DNA from: Streptomyces tuirus
GTDB lineage: Bacteria; Actinomycetota; Actinomycetes; Streptomycetales; Streptomycetaceae
Assembly: GCF_014701095.1 (NCBI RefSeq)
Contig: NZ_AP023439.1
Location: forward strand, 5,878,001 to 5,942,000
Direction: 5' to 3'
DNA: 64,000 nucleotides
The notes beneath the pieces were generated by a model that saw only the letters and a program-made list of their open reading frames with translations, was not told the DNA's origin and did no database searches. The position numbers and the translations under genes were made by a program. Below, piece after piece: positions 48,609-59,282 of this stretch. How positions within the stretch are numbered: the stretch's first letter is position 1; the number at the start of each line of letters is the position of its first letter.

Positions 48609-51600
48609 CTACGCCTGTACGGCTTCTCGGACGGGCGGTGTCCAGCGCCCGGCGGCGATCTCCGCGTCCAGCCGAGCCTGGAAGTGGGCGTGCGCGGCCC
48701 GCATCTCGGCCTCTCGGTCGGCCTTATAGAAGGGGGCCTGGTAGCCCTCCGGGGGAGGGGTGCGCTCCGGGTCCTCCAGGTGGGCGAGGAGATCGAGGTA
48801 GTCCTGTTTGGTCTGGCCGTGGCCGTACGTGTTGAAGTCGCCCGCGATCTTGCGGCCGTTGGCGTCGAAGTAGGTCGCCGACTCGTAGGCGTACAGCTGT
48901 GGGTAGCGCGACTTGAAGATCGCGGCGAGCTGGTCGGCGGTGATGCCGAGCCAGACGGCGACGAGGGCGTCGAGTTCGACGAGGGCGGCTCGGCGCTCGT
49001 GTTCGGTACGCAGTGGGGTGTTGTACTCCCAGGTCGACTTGAGGCCGGCGGCGAGGGGCTTCAGGTGGGGCCAGTAAGGATTGGCCCAGTCCTCGTAGCC
49101 AGCCCAGCGAGGGTCGAACAGCTCGGTCCAGAGGGGGCCATAGTGAACGGTGAGGGCGTTCAGGCGGAGGGTGCGGAGGAGAAGGGCGGGGACAAGGGGG
49201 TGGACTGGGTCTACTGCGGGCATCTGCCTTGCGTTGGCAGGAGTGAGATCGGCGCGCCCGGTGATGCGCAACAGGTAGTCGAGTGGCAATGACGCCCAAA
49301 AGCCCGCGTTGAGCGCGGTCAGGCGATTGTCTGCCAGAGCTATCGACTGCACGGCGTGCACGTGGGAGGGTCCAGGCGGGATGAGGGCGGCGTGCAGGCA
49401 ACGGCTGCTGTCGAAGGGGATCATTCTCCGCCAAGCCAACCGGTAATACGACGAGGAGGGTTTTCCGCGCCACGATTCCTGTGCCGCGAGGTACGTTGTT
49501 TCGTCAGTAGCCCTCACAAGGTTAGTCACCGGGACGAACGCTTCGGGCAGCTCCGTAGGTACGAGCAAGTCCCAGTCCCTATTGCTCCGACAGGGGACCC
49601 GCGGCTCCTTCGCAAAGGGGAGAGCCGATGCGAAGTGCGGTCCTTGGAGGATGACATCCGCGAGGTCAGGTACCCCCTGGTTAACCCAGCGGATCAGCCC
49701 GTGCTTTTTGTCCGTGGTCTCGTTGTATCCGCTAGAGATCATCGGATGGTAATCGGCCAGATTCCTGTGATACGCGGCGAGCGCCTCAATCGCGCCTTGC
49801 TCACCAACTAGGACCGGGTATAGCAAGGGAGTCTGCGCAGTCCCACCTGCTGATCCAGTTATGGCCTGCCAACTGGTCAACAACGCTGTATTTACATGCA
49901 CCACGCGTTCGCGATGCGGGCGAATGTCCCATGACCCGTTATGCTTGATGCCGGGTGCCGCGCCTTGTCCATCATGGATCAGTGAATCGGGTAGAACGTC
50001 GGCGTCACGCAATTCACTGACATGCAGAAAGTCGGGTTCCTGTGGCGTGCCGTAAATGTGAACTCCGAATTCCTGAGACCAATTCAGGTCGTCGAAAGCC
50101 CATCTGTATGAGTTCACAAAATGTGCGTGGATGCGGAGGTGCCGGTAGGCGGCTGCACGGATGGCGCCCTCGCGTACACCGCCGAAGTGCGTGTCCGGGT
50201 GAATCATGCCCGCTCTGCCGCAAGGCGCAAGGTGCTGCCAAACCTGAGCCATGAAGGCTCGGTAAAGATCGCCTCGGGTGCCGACTAGGAGCGGATACAC
50301 AGTCGGACTGCCTAGCGTTGCGACGGCCCCAGCATGAGGGGCCAGCTCGCTGAGGATGAAATCTCGACTCCCCGCACGCGTGGCCAGCAGCTCATCTTTG
50401 CGGAGGCGCCATTCCTCCACGCTCGGCTTGTCCGCCAGCATGAACCAAGGCTCCAGCTCCGCTAGAACCAGGTCTTCTTGCCACTGCGGCCGAACCCAAG
50501 GCGGATTCCCCACCTGCAAGTCAAACCCACCCCGCGCAAACACCTGCGCGAACTCCAACTCCCAGTGGAAGAACCCCTGAGCCTTAGCCACATCCCTCGC
50601 CGTGGCCGCCCACAGGAACCGGTTCTCCAGCCCCTGGAACCGCTCCATGCCCATCCACTCGGGCAGCTCGTCCTCATACACCGACAGGTCGTTCAGCGTC
50701 TCGAACGCCGACACCAGCGACTCACTCGGCACATCCTGCGTGCCCAGCAACGCCTCGGCGAAGTCGAGCCAGTCATCCAGCCCCGCCAGCGGAATGACCT
50801 CCCGGCGCTGCCCCTTGACCTGCTCCGCGCGGCGCCCGGTGCGGCGGCGCGACACCGAATCCCGCGTCAGTGTCATCTGCTGGGGCTCAGCCGAGAAACC
50901 CGGAAGCGCGTCCGCCTCCCAGGCCATCAGAACCCCGGAGTCCTCCTCACCGGCCGCAGCCGATACCCCGGCCGCCTCGAACTCCGCCGCCCGCTCCGCC
51001 AACGCCTCGGCCCGCGCGTACCGCTCATCCGTACCGTCCAGCAGCGCCGCACTCTGCACCGGCCAGAACCACAGCGCGCACCACGCGTCCATCAGTGTCT
51101 TCAGCCGCCAATACGGCGTGTCCTCGGCCTGGAGGTCGGCCAGCACCTCGTCCCGCTGCACCGCGACTTCCGGTCGCCGCAGCCAGTCGTCCTCCGCGCC
51201 CCACACCCCGATGCGCCGTGAGATGTCCCGCTCCGACAGCTCCAACCGCCGTACGACCAGCCCCCACAGGTACTCGGCCCGCCGGGCCAGCCCCTGAAGC
51301 CTGGCCGTCTCCTTGGCCGTCGGTGACTTGGCGATCGCCTTCCGCCACGCACCCAGTGCCTTGGCTGCCTCCGGAGCGAGCGCCTTCGCCTCCTTCTCGG
51401 CGGCTACCGCACCCCATTCCTTCGCCGGAAGGAGGAAGTGGTGCACCGAACCCTCCGGCAGCGCTGCACCCCCCACCGCGTCCGCCAACGCGAAACGCTC
51501 CGGAGTCGTCCCCAGCCAGCCGCCCTTCTTCAAGCGATCGGGGCCGTACACCTCCCGCCGTCCACCGATCAGCGAGTTGCCGCGCCGCAGGTGCAGGCCG

Positions 51601-53771
51601 AACCAGGGCGCTTCCATACCGGGGTGCATCGTGTTGAGCCACAGCGACACTTCGGCCAGCTCGACGGCCGTCTCGTTGAGGTCGACGCCAAAGGAGTTGT
51701 GCAGGGCGATGTATGCCTTGGCCTTCTGGAGCTCGACGGCGTACTGCTCGGTGTCGATCGACCGGCCCAATTCGCTCTGCCTGCGCCGCAGATACTCCGC
51801 CGAGACCTGGTTGATCGCCTCGTTGAGGAACGCGCCCGAGCCGAGCGCCGGCTCGCAGATCCGCCAGTTCAGCAGCTCCTTCGCCTCGGTCTCCTCGGTG
51901 AGCAGCTGCTGGAGCGCCAGCTGCACGGTGACCTTCGTCAGCGACTCCGGCGTGTAGTACGAGGCGGAGGTCTGCCGGTCGCGGCCGGAGAGGCGGTACA
52001 CGAAGGAGCCCGGGGGGTACCGCACCCGGAGGTCCTCGCCCGTGTGCCTGTCCCGGCGACGTACGAACACCGAGTCGTCGTACTCGCCGATCTTCGACTT
52101 GGGGACCAGCCAGGAGCCGTCCTTCCGGTCGCCGCCCTTGGCGACCTCGTACAGCTCCTCGCCCGCGATGAAGCCGCTGTACGACATGAGGCCCTCGTAC
52201 ACCGCGCCGAGCTGGTTGATGCCGAGCTGGGCGTACGAGATGAAGCCGCCGCGTTCGCCCCGCTTTCCCCGGGTGATCATCAGGCTGTGCAGCACCTGGT
52301 GGAGCGTGGCGTTGCGCAGCCGGGTGTCGAGGTAGCGCACGGACTCGCCCCGGGCCAGGGCTTCGTCGGAGTCGAAGCGCGGGTCGGGGAGACTGACGTT
52401 GCCGATCAGCCGGATGGCATCCCGCTCGAACAGCTTGCTCTTCAGCGGCTCGAAGCGCAGGCCGACGTCCTCGCTGGTCTTGGCGTCGATGCCGTCGACC
52501 GTCGCCTCCACGCCGTGGGTGCGGCGGGGGCGGTAGCCGTCCTGGACCTTGCCGAAGAGCAGGTCCAGGGACTCGTAGAGGTAGAAGCCCTTGCGGGCGG
52601 TGTCGCTGATGGGCTCCCGGTCGGCGATCAGTTCGGCGAGGCGGCCGAGGCCGTACCCCTGCTGGTATTCGGGGTAGTCGGCCGGCAGGATGCCCAGCTC
52701 GGGGCGGGCCTCGGCGTAGAGGAGGAACAGGATCCGGTAGAGGTAGCGCAGCGACTCGCGCGTCAACTGGCGGCCCAGTTCAGAGAGTTCGCCGATGTCC
52801 TCGGGGTGCAGGCCCTGCTCGCGGAGCCGTTCCAGTACTTCGTTCGCGATGAGTTCGACGCTCTTGCGTAGGCCGTCGCGCAACTCGCTGGAGACCCCCA
52901 CCGCGTGCTTCGCGGACTTGCCGACGAGTTCGGCGAGCGGGTTCTCGCCGCCCTCCTCCGGTGTGCGCAGCGAGTCCGCGCCGAACAGCGCGGCCACCGT
53001 GTCGAGTTCGCCGCCCACCCTGGTGTCGTTGCGCTGGAGAGCGGTGTCCAGGGAGACGCCGAGGGAGCGGCCCTCGCCCCACACCACCCGGTCGGCGAGG
53101 ACGACCACCCCGCCGCACAGCAGCAGCACGTACCGGGGAGGTTCCTCGCAGGCGAACAAGAACCTTGCCAGCTTGTCGCCGGTCGCCAGCGAAGGAAGAC
53201 CGTCGAGGGGCACAGGCTCCAGCAGCCGGCCCCGGCCGTTCTTGTCGAGGGCGGCATCCGGTTCGGCAGCCCAGCCGCAGTCCACCGCGACCAGGCCCTT
53301 CTCGGCGTGGGCGACCGGGATCTCATGGGTCTGCCCGGCGCGCACCACGGTGAGCGTGCGCGGCTTGGCGTCGTAACCGAGGGCGCGCAACACCTCGGCG
53401 TTGAGCGCCCGTACCCGCTCCCGCCATTCCGAGTCGCCGTAAGTCGCCTTCTCCTCGTCACTCTCCCGGGCCACGGGGATGCCGTCCTTGTCCTTGGGGA
53501 CTGCGAAGAAGGACCGGGCTCGGAAGTAGTCGCGGCGCAACGCCCGCAACCCCGCGCGGGGGGTGACCGGCAGCTCGTCGGCGCCGGGCGCCGACGCATC
53601 GAGCGCGTCGGCCTCCATGGCGGCGGCAACACCTCCGGCGGGCAGTTTCGCCGCCTCCTCGCGGTCCTTCCATACCTGCAACAGGCCCGACTTGAGGTCC
53701 TTCGGCAGTACCTCGGCCAGATAGTGGGCCGAGAAGTAGTCGCCGCGGTTGACGAGGGAGTCGTACGTCAT
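48609..53771 (-). CDS. Large adenine-specific DNA methyltransferase (DrmMI/Eco57I-like)
   Basis: A 1720-residue protein with an N6-adenine methyltransferase core. Motif I is WRICEPALGSGAFLNEAI (about residue 637), motif IV is LQVGNPPWVRPQWQ (about residue 1087), the NPPW version. Long flanking regions (residues 1-600 and after 1200) look like specificity or helical parts, as in PglX, Eco57I and DrmMI; no restriction nuclease motif was recognised. The ATG has GAGAAG five bases upstream, 14 codons into the open frame. It follows the SNF2-type helicase gene by 12 bases and forms one operon with it. It resembles the methylase of class 1 DISARM, but drmA, drmB and drmC are absent from the surroundings. 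Confidence 0.87.
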   Translation of the reverse strand: MTYDSLVNRGDYFSAHYLAEVLPKDLKSGLLQVWKDREEAAKLPAGGVAAAMEADALDASAPGADELPVTPRAGLRALRRDYFRARSFFAVPKDKDGIPVARESDEEKATYGDSEWRERVRALNAEVLRALGYDAKPRTLTVVRAGQTHEIPVAHAEKGLVAVDCGWAAEPDAALDKNGRGRLLEPVPLDGLPSLATGDKLARFLFACEEPPRYVLLLCGGVVVLADRVVWGEGRSLGVSLDTALQRNDTRVGGELDTVAALFGADSLRTPEEGGENPLAELVGKSAKHAVGVSSELRDGLRKSVELIANEVLERLREQGLHPEDIGELSELGRQLTRESLRYLYRILFLLYAEARPELGILPADYPEYQQGYGLGRLAELIADREPISDTARKGFYLYESLDLLFGKVQDGYRPRRTHGVEATVDGIDAKTSEDVGLRFEPLKSKLFERDAIRLIGNVSLPDPRFDSDEALARGESVRYLDTRLRNATLHQVLHSLMITRGKRGERGGFISYAQLGINQLGAVYEGLMSYSGFIAGEELYEVAKGGDRKDGSWLVPKSKIGEYDDSVFVRRRDRHTGEDLRVRYPPGSFVYRLSGRDRQTSASYYTPESLTKVTVQLALQQLLTEETEAKELLNWRICEPALGSGAFLNEAINQVSAEYLRRRQSELGRSIDTEQYAVELQKAKAYIALHNSFGVDLNETAVELAEVSLWLNTMHPGMEAPWFGLHLRRGNSLIGGRREVYGPDRLKKGGWLGTTPERFALADAVGGAALPEGSVHHFLLPAKEWGAVAAEKEAKALAPEAAKALGAWRKAIAKSPTAKETARLQGLARRAEYLWGLVVRRLELSERDISRRIGVWGAEDDWLRRPEVAVQRDEVLADLQAEDTPYWRLKTLMDAWCALWFWPVQSAALLDGTDERYARAEALAERAAEFEAAGVSAAAGEEDSGVLMAWEADALPGFSAEPQQMTLTRDSVSRRRTGRRAEQVKGQRREVIPLAGLDDWLDFAEALLGTQDVPSESLVSAFETLNDLSVYEDELPEWMGMERFQGLENRFLWAATARDVAKAQGFFHWELEFAQVFARGGFDLQVGNPPWVRPQWQEDLVLAELEPWFMLADKPSVEEWRLRKDELLATRAGSRDFILSELAPHAGAVATLGSPTVYPLLVGTRGDLYRAFMAQVWQHLAPCGRAGMIHPDTHFGGVREGAIRAAAYRHLRIHAHFVNSYRWAFDDLNWSQEFGVHIYGTPQEPDFLHVSELRDADVLPDSLIHDGQGAAPGIKHNGSWDIRPHRERVVHVNTALLTSWQAITGSAGGTAQTPLLYPVLVGEQGAIEALAAYHRNLADYHPMISSGYNETTDKKHGLIRWVNQGVPDLADVILQGPHFASALPFAKEPRVPCRSNRDWDLLVPTELPEAFVPVTNLVRATDETTYLAAQESWRGKPSSSYYRLAWRRMIPFDSSRCLHAALIPPGPSHVHAVQSIALADNRLTALNAGFWASLPLDYLLRITGRADLTPANARQMPAVDPVHPLVPALLLRTLRLNALTVHYGPLWTELFDPRWAGYEDWANPYWPHLKPLAAGLKSTWEYNTPLRTEHERRAALVELDALVAVWLGITADQLAAIFKSRYPQLYAYESATYFDANGRKIAGDFNTYGHGQTKQDYLDLLAHLEDPERTPPPEGYQAPFYKADREAEMRAAHAHFQARLDAEIAAGRWTPPVREAVQA

Positions 53772-53782
53772 GGCAGCTTCTC

Positions 53783-56773
53783 TCAGCGGGTCGCGGCGGG
53801 GCGGGGCCACCACACGGCGGGCGGCGACAGCGGCGGGGGTCCGAGGTGGACGAGCGGCGGGCCGTCATTGTCCTTGTGGTCCGGGTCCGGCACCAACACC
53901 GCGAGTACCCGCAGCAGTGGTCGGCCTGTCGTCAGCAAGGAGTCGGCGAGGTCGGCCAAGCGTTGCCTGTCGCGTCCCTCATCAAGAGTTGGCTGATGCC
54001 AGGTGGCGAGCTTGCGCTTGTACTCCGCGATGGGCTCGCGCAGTGGCGCCTCCCAGGCGTCGCGGCGCTCGGCGAGGAATTCCTCTGCCCAGCGCAGTAC
54101 GTTGGGCAGGGCCTCGCGTAGCTGCTTACTGTCGCGGTAGTGGCCCTTGTTGGCCATACTGGGGCCGACCCCGCAGCGGTGCAGCAGTGACACCATGGTG
54201 TCGTCGATCGCGCCCTGGCGAGTCACCCCCATCCACTTCACGACCGTGGGCCTGCCCAGCTTGTTCGAGTACACGCCCTGGACGAGATAGATGGGCTCCG
54301 CCACGTTCGCCGTGATCATGGGGGCCTCCTGGCGGCCCATCCCGACGAGGACCTTGTCGGTGAGCCACTCGACGACCGGGTGCAGGTCCGTGAGGAGGGA
54401 GATCTCCGGCCAGCTCGACGTGGACGACTCCCGGGCGCGCTGGAGGGAGTGTTCGGCGAGGCGGCGGTTGAACGTCACGAGCATGCGCTCGCGCAGCCGC
54501 TGCTCGCGCAGGTAGTCGCTCGGGAGCGCCTTGAGACGATGGACGAGTTCCGTCGGGGGACGGAACGAGAGCAGCCCCGACTGCTGGTCGCGCTCCAGGT
54601 CCAGCAGCTCGCGGGCGTCCGGGTACACCTCGCGCAGCGCGTCGTCCAGGAACTGCGCGGTCGAGTCGAAGAGACGGGGGAGCACGGGGCTCGCGGCGGC
54701 CCGGCCGCCTGACGCCTCCGTACCGGGAGCGGCAGCGGAGCCGCCGCTCTCCGTGGGTTCCGCCGGTGCCGCTTCTTCACCGACCGGGCCGAAGAAGTCC
54801 GCCAGGAAGTCGTCCAGCCCCGCATCCTCGCCGTCCGCGCCGGAGCGGCGGGCGTCCAGGGACTCGTCAACGGTCCGGCCGCGCAGCAGGTCCTGGATGA
54901 GGGACTTCTCCTCCGCCTCCGCCCGGTACAGACCGGTCACCGCCTCCGCCGTTCCCAGGGAACGGTGGGCCTGGTCCTCACGTTCCAGCAGCCGCTCGGC
55001 GACCACCGTGTCGTCCTTGGCGCCCTCGACCTCGCTGGTCAGGATCAGCGCGCGGAACTCCGGGGGCCTGGCCTGCCCGTAGCGGTCGATACGGCCGTTG
55101 CGCTGCTCGATCCGGATCAGCGACCACGGCACGTCGTAGTGCACCAACTGGTGACACTGGCGGTGCAGGTTGACGCCCTCGGAGGCCACATCACCGGTCA
55201 CCAGGACCCGTACGGGCGTGTCGGCCAGGCCGAACTCCTCGACACACGCCATCTGCTGCTCGTCGGAGAGACCGCCGTGCATGATCCGGACGCAGTCCCG
55301 GGCGGCCCGGCCCTTGAAGCCCAGTGCAGCGGGCAGTACTTCGGCCAGCCACTCCAGGGTCTGCACGCGCTCGGAGAACACCACGACCCGTTCGTCGGAG
55401 CCGGGCCCGACACCGATCTCCTCGCGAAGCTGACGCACGAGCGCGGCGAACTTCGCCGAGTCCGCCTCGGTCAGGTCGGCGGCCAGTTCCGACAGCCGCT
55501 GGAGGGCAACCAGTTCGGCGGCGGTGCCCTGCGGGTCGTCCTTCTTCTCCAGGGTCTTGATGCGCGCGGAGACCGTGGCCCGCAGCGCCGCGTGGGAGGA
55601 CAGGAACGACTTCAGCAGCGTGTACGGGAAGAGGGGCACCGAACTCACCGAGGTGCCGCCCTCACCGGGCAGCCAGACGGCCGCCAGCTCCTCGAAGATT
55701 TTCTCCTCGGCAGGGGTGGCCGGGCAGTGCACGGAGTGGGAGGGGCCGCGGTCCGCCCACTGGCCCTTCATCTGCTCCCGCACCTCAGGGCTGATCTTCG
55801 TCCGGCGGATGAAGAGGTGCTCGATGTCGGCCGCGCGGTAGTTCTCCGGGTCCCTGATCGCCACCGGGTCCAGCAGGCCGATCAGCTCAGCGAACGACTT
55901 CGCGTCGCCGTTGTGCGGGGTCGCGGACGCGAGGATGAGGGCGTCGGTGCGGGGGGCGAGGGTGCGTGCGAGCTGGTTGCGCAGGGAGCCGCGGTTGATC
56001 AGGTTGTGCGACTCGTCGATGACGACCGCGTCCCAGCGGATCTGCTCCAGATGGTGCTGGTACTGGGCGGTGTTCTTCAGGGTGTCGATGGAGACGATGA
56101 CCCGCTTGAACGAGGTGAAGGGGTTGCGGCCGGCCGGGATCTCCCGCTGGATCCGCTCGATGCCGACCGAGTCCAGCCGCACCAGCGGGATCGCGAACCG
56201 CGTCCACAGCTCGTGCTGGAACTGCTCCAGCACATGCTGCGGGGTGACGACCAGGATGCGCTCGCCCCTACCGCGACGGATCAGCTCGGCCAGCGTCAGA
56301 CCGATCTCCAGGGTCTTGCCGAGGCCCACCACGTCCGCGATCAGCAGCCGCGGGCGGAGGTTGGCGCCGGACAGGGCCAGCTCGGCGGGCCGCCGCTGGT
56401 ACGGCAGCGAGTCCATCAGGAACGAGTCGGCCAGGGCGAGCCGACGCTCCGACTGGGGGAGCGCGGTGCGTCGCAGGACCGCCTCCAGGAACAGCCGGGA
56501 GCGCCGGTAGTTCGGGGAGTCGTCCATGACGAGCGTCGTCTCACGAGGGTCGAGCAGCTCGATGCGGTCCAGGCCGGAGAAGAACACGGCCTCCTGGTCA
56601 CGGACGAACTCCGACACCCCGACGACCTCGATCCGGGTACCGTCGTCCTCCGTCGGCATCGAGCTCCTGACCAGCCACTCCTCGTCCCGCACGACCACCT
56701 GGGCGCCGGCCGGATACTGATCCTGGCCCGTGGTGACGCCGCTCTGCTCCGCACTTGTCTGGACGGCGGTCAC
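53783..56773 (-). CDS. SNF2-family helicase (DrmD-like)
   Basis: A 996-residue SNF2/HepA-type ATPase. After a small N-terminal beta domain (GAQVVVRDEEWLVRSS), the core has IADVVGLGKTLEIG (Walker A, about residue 146), VVIDESHNLINRGS (about 252), ILASATPHNGDAKSFAELIGLLDP, and the second RecA lobe with VVFSERVQTLEW, VLVTGDVASEGVNLHRQCHQLVHYDVPWSLIRIEQRNGRIDRYGQ. The tail is helical. AGGAGG lies seven bases before the GTG. Together with the downstream adenine methyltransferase it matches the DrmD-DrmMI pair of class 1 DISARM, although here they stand alone. Confidence 0.88.
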   Translation of the reverse strand: MTAVQTSAEQSGVTTGQDQYPAGAQVVVRDEEWLVRSSMPTEDDGTRIEVVGVSEFVRDQEAVFFSGLDRIELLDPRETTLVMDDSPNYRRSRLFLEAVLRRTALPQSERRLALADSFLMDSLPYQRRPAELALSGANLRPRLLIADVVGLGKTLEIGLTLAELIRRGRGERILVVTPQHVLEQFQHELWTRFAIPLVRLDSVGIERIQREIPAGRNPFTSFKRVIVSIDTLKNTAQYQHHLEQIRWDAVVIDESHNLINRGSLRNQLARTLAPRTDALILASATPHNGDAKSFAELIGLLDPVAIRDPENYRAADIEHLFIRRTKISPEVREQMKGQWADRGPSHSVHCPATPAEEKIFEELAAVWLPGEGGTSVSSVPLFPYTLLKSFLSSHAALRATVSARIKTLEKKDDPQGTAAELVALQRLSELAADLTEADSAKFAALVRQLREEIGVGPGSDERVVVFSERVQTLEWLAEVLPAALGFKGRAARDCVRIMHGGLSDEQQMACVEEFGLADTPVRVLVTGDVASEGVNLHRQCHQLVHYDVPWSLIRIEQRNGRIDRYGQARPPEFRALILTSEVEGAKDDTVVAERLLEREDQAHRSLGTAEAVTGLYRAEAEEKSLIQDLLRGRTVDESLDARRSGADGEDAGLDDFLADFFGPVGEEAAPAEPTESGGSAAAPGTEASGGRAAASPVLPRLFDSTAQFLDDALREVYPDARELLDLERDQQSGLLSFRPPTELVHRLKALPSDYLREQRLRERMLVTFNRRLAEHSLQRARESSTSSWPEISLLTDLHPVVEWLTDKVLVGMGRQEAPMITANVAEPIYLVQGVYSNKLGRPTVVKWMGVTRQGAIDDTMVSLLHRCGVGPSMANKGHYRDSKQLREALPNVLRWAEEFLAERRDAWEAPLREPIAEYKRKLATWHQPTLDEGRDRQRLADLADSLLTTGRPLLRVLAVLVPDPDHKDNDGPPLVHLGPPPLSPPAVWWPRPAATR

Positions 56774-56860
56774 CCGTGGCCTCCTGAGGCGGTTCGGTCG
56801 TACATGGTCAGGCCCCCCATCAGGGCCCGCCCATTATCGCGGGTCGCAGGGGCGTACGGG

Positions 56861-58249
<1,389 letters not shown>

Positions 58250-58376
58250 AATCGGGACTGGCTGCCGGGGCAGGTGTTCATCGGCACGTTAGACCACTCC
58301 GTGCAGGCAACAACGGGCGGCGCCGTGCGGCGCGTGCCTTCCGCGTCATCCTTCGTCGGAGGCACCGGTGTCCGGC

Positions 58377-59138
58377 TCAGTGGTCGGAGGAGGTGTGGGC
58401 GGAGCCTGGGTCGGCTCCGGCCGTCTGCCGACGGGCCGGTAGCCCCTCTTCCCGTTGGGGTCCAACCGCGGTCGAGTTTCGGTCACTGGTCGCGTCTCCG
58501 TCCGCGCTCACGGGAGGTACTTCGATGAAGTCGAGATACTCCACATCGTCCATCCGAATATAGATCCCGCCGGAATGCTCCAGCGGGCGTTCGAACAGTC
58601 CGGTGGCGGACAGAGCCCAAGCGGTCTGCAGATACAGGTCCGCGGCTTCCGGGTAGCTCGACGTGTAGGAGTCCTCGCCGTAGTACCCGCCGATCCAGCG
58701 GCCGCTCTTCAGCCGCGCCCGCACCAGGCAGTGGCCCCGGCGCTGGAAGATCCAGTCCCACGCCGTGGGCGTCGGGTCATAGGCCGACCCGCTGCCGCGC
58801 GAGCGCAGCCAGGACGCGAACCACGCGGCCAGAGCCGGAACCGCTATCAACAGGGTTGCCGCTGCCACGGCCGCGACCCGCGGAGTCTCTGCCGCGCCCG
58901 CCAGCCAGCCGTTACGACGGTCGTACACCAGGTGCACCAACCAAGGGCCTGCGAGTAAGACGTAGACGGTGTCGAGAGCGATGCCCGCCGTCACCGCTCG
59001 GAGCACGCGTTCTCCCAGGTCCCTGTGCCCCGGGGCCAGGCCATGGGCGCGTTCGCGGACGAACTGGTAGGTCACGCCGGGAAGCACCAACAGAAGAACG
59101 ATCACTACCTGGGCGACTGTTGTGGGCGCGTGCGGCAT
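58377..59138 (-). CDS. DUF6338-family membrane protein
   Basis: A 253-residue membrane protein with three spans (about residues 8-24, 46-72 and 87-110) and a cytosolic C-terminal domain. HCLVRARLKSGRWIGGYYGEDSYTSSYPEAADLYLQTAWAL and IYIRMDDVEYLDF are the pattern of DUF6338, a family of unknown function often seen with conflict-system genes. The last 40 residues are disordered and polar. It lies 127 bases upstream of the kinase gene on the same strand, and is divergent from the second CHAT gene across 144 bases that contain the palindrome listed below. Confidence 0.75.
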   Translation of the reverse strand: MPHAPTTVAQVVIVLLLVLPGVTYQFVRERAHGLAPGHRDLGERVLRAVTAGIALDTVYVLLAGPWLVHLVYDRRNGWLAGAAETPRVAAVAAATLLIAVPALAAWFASWLRSRGSGSAYDPTPTAWDWIFQRRGHCLVRARLKSGRWIGGYYGEDSYTSSYPEAADLYLQTAWALSATGLFERPLEHSGGIYIRMDDVEYLDFIEVPPVSADGDATSDRNSTAVGPQREEGLPARRQTAGADPGSAHTSSDH

Positions 59139-59219
59139 CGCCGTATGTCCTTCCGGATGGCTCGGTCAGGGCTCTTGCAGCCGCTGGTGGCCTGAAGTAC
59201 CCCCAGTGTCGCGGCAACT

Positions 59220-59232
59220 TGTGGGCGCCACA
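59220..59232. promoter_or_regulatory. 13-bp palindrome before the second CHAT gene
   Basis: TGTGG-GCG-CCACA is a perfect interrupted palindrome in the divergent region, 50 bases before the CHAT gene ATG. An operator is possible; no regulator can be named. Confidence 0.35.
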
Positions 59233-59282
59233 GACATACTGCCGTGGCACTTGTGCATGGTTGGGAAACTGGGGGGCGACTG

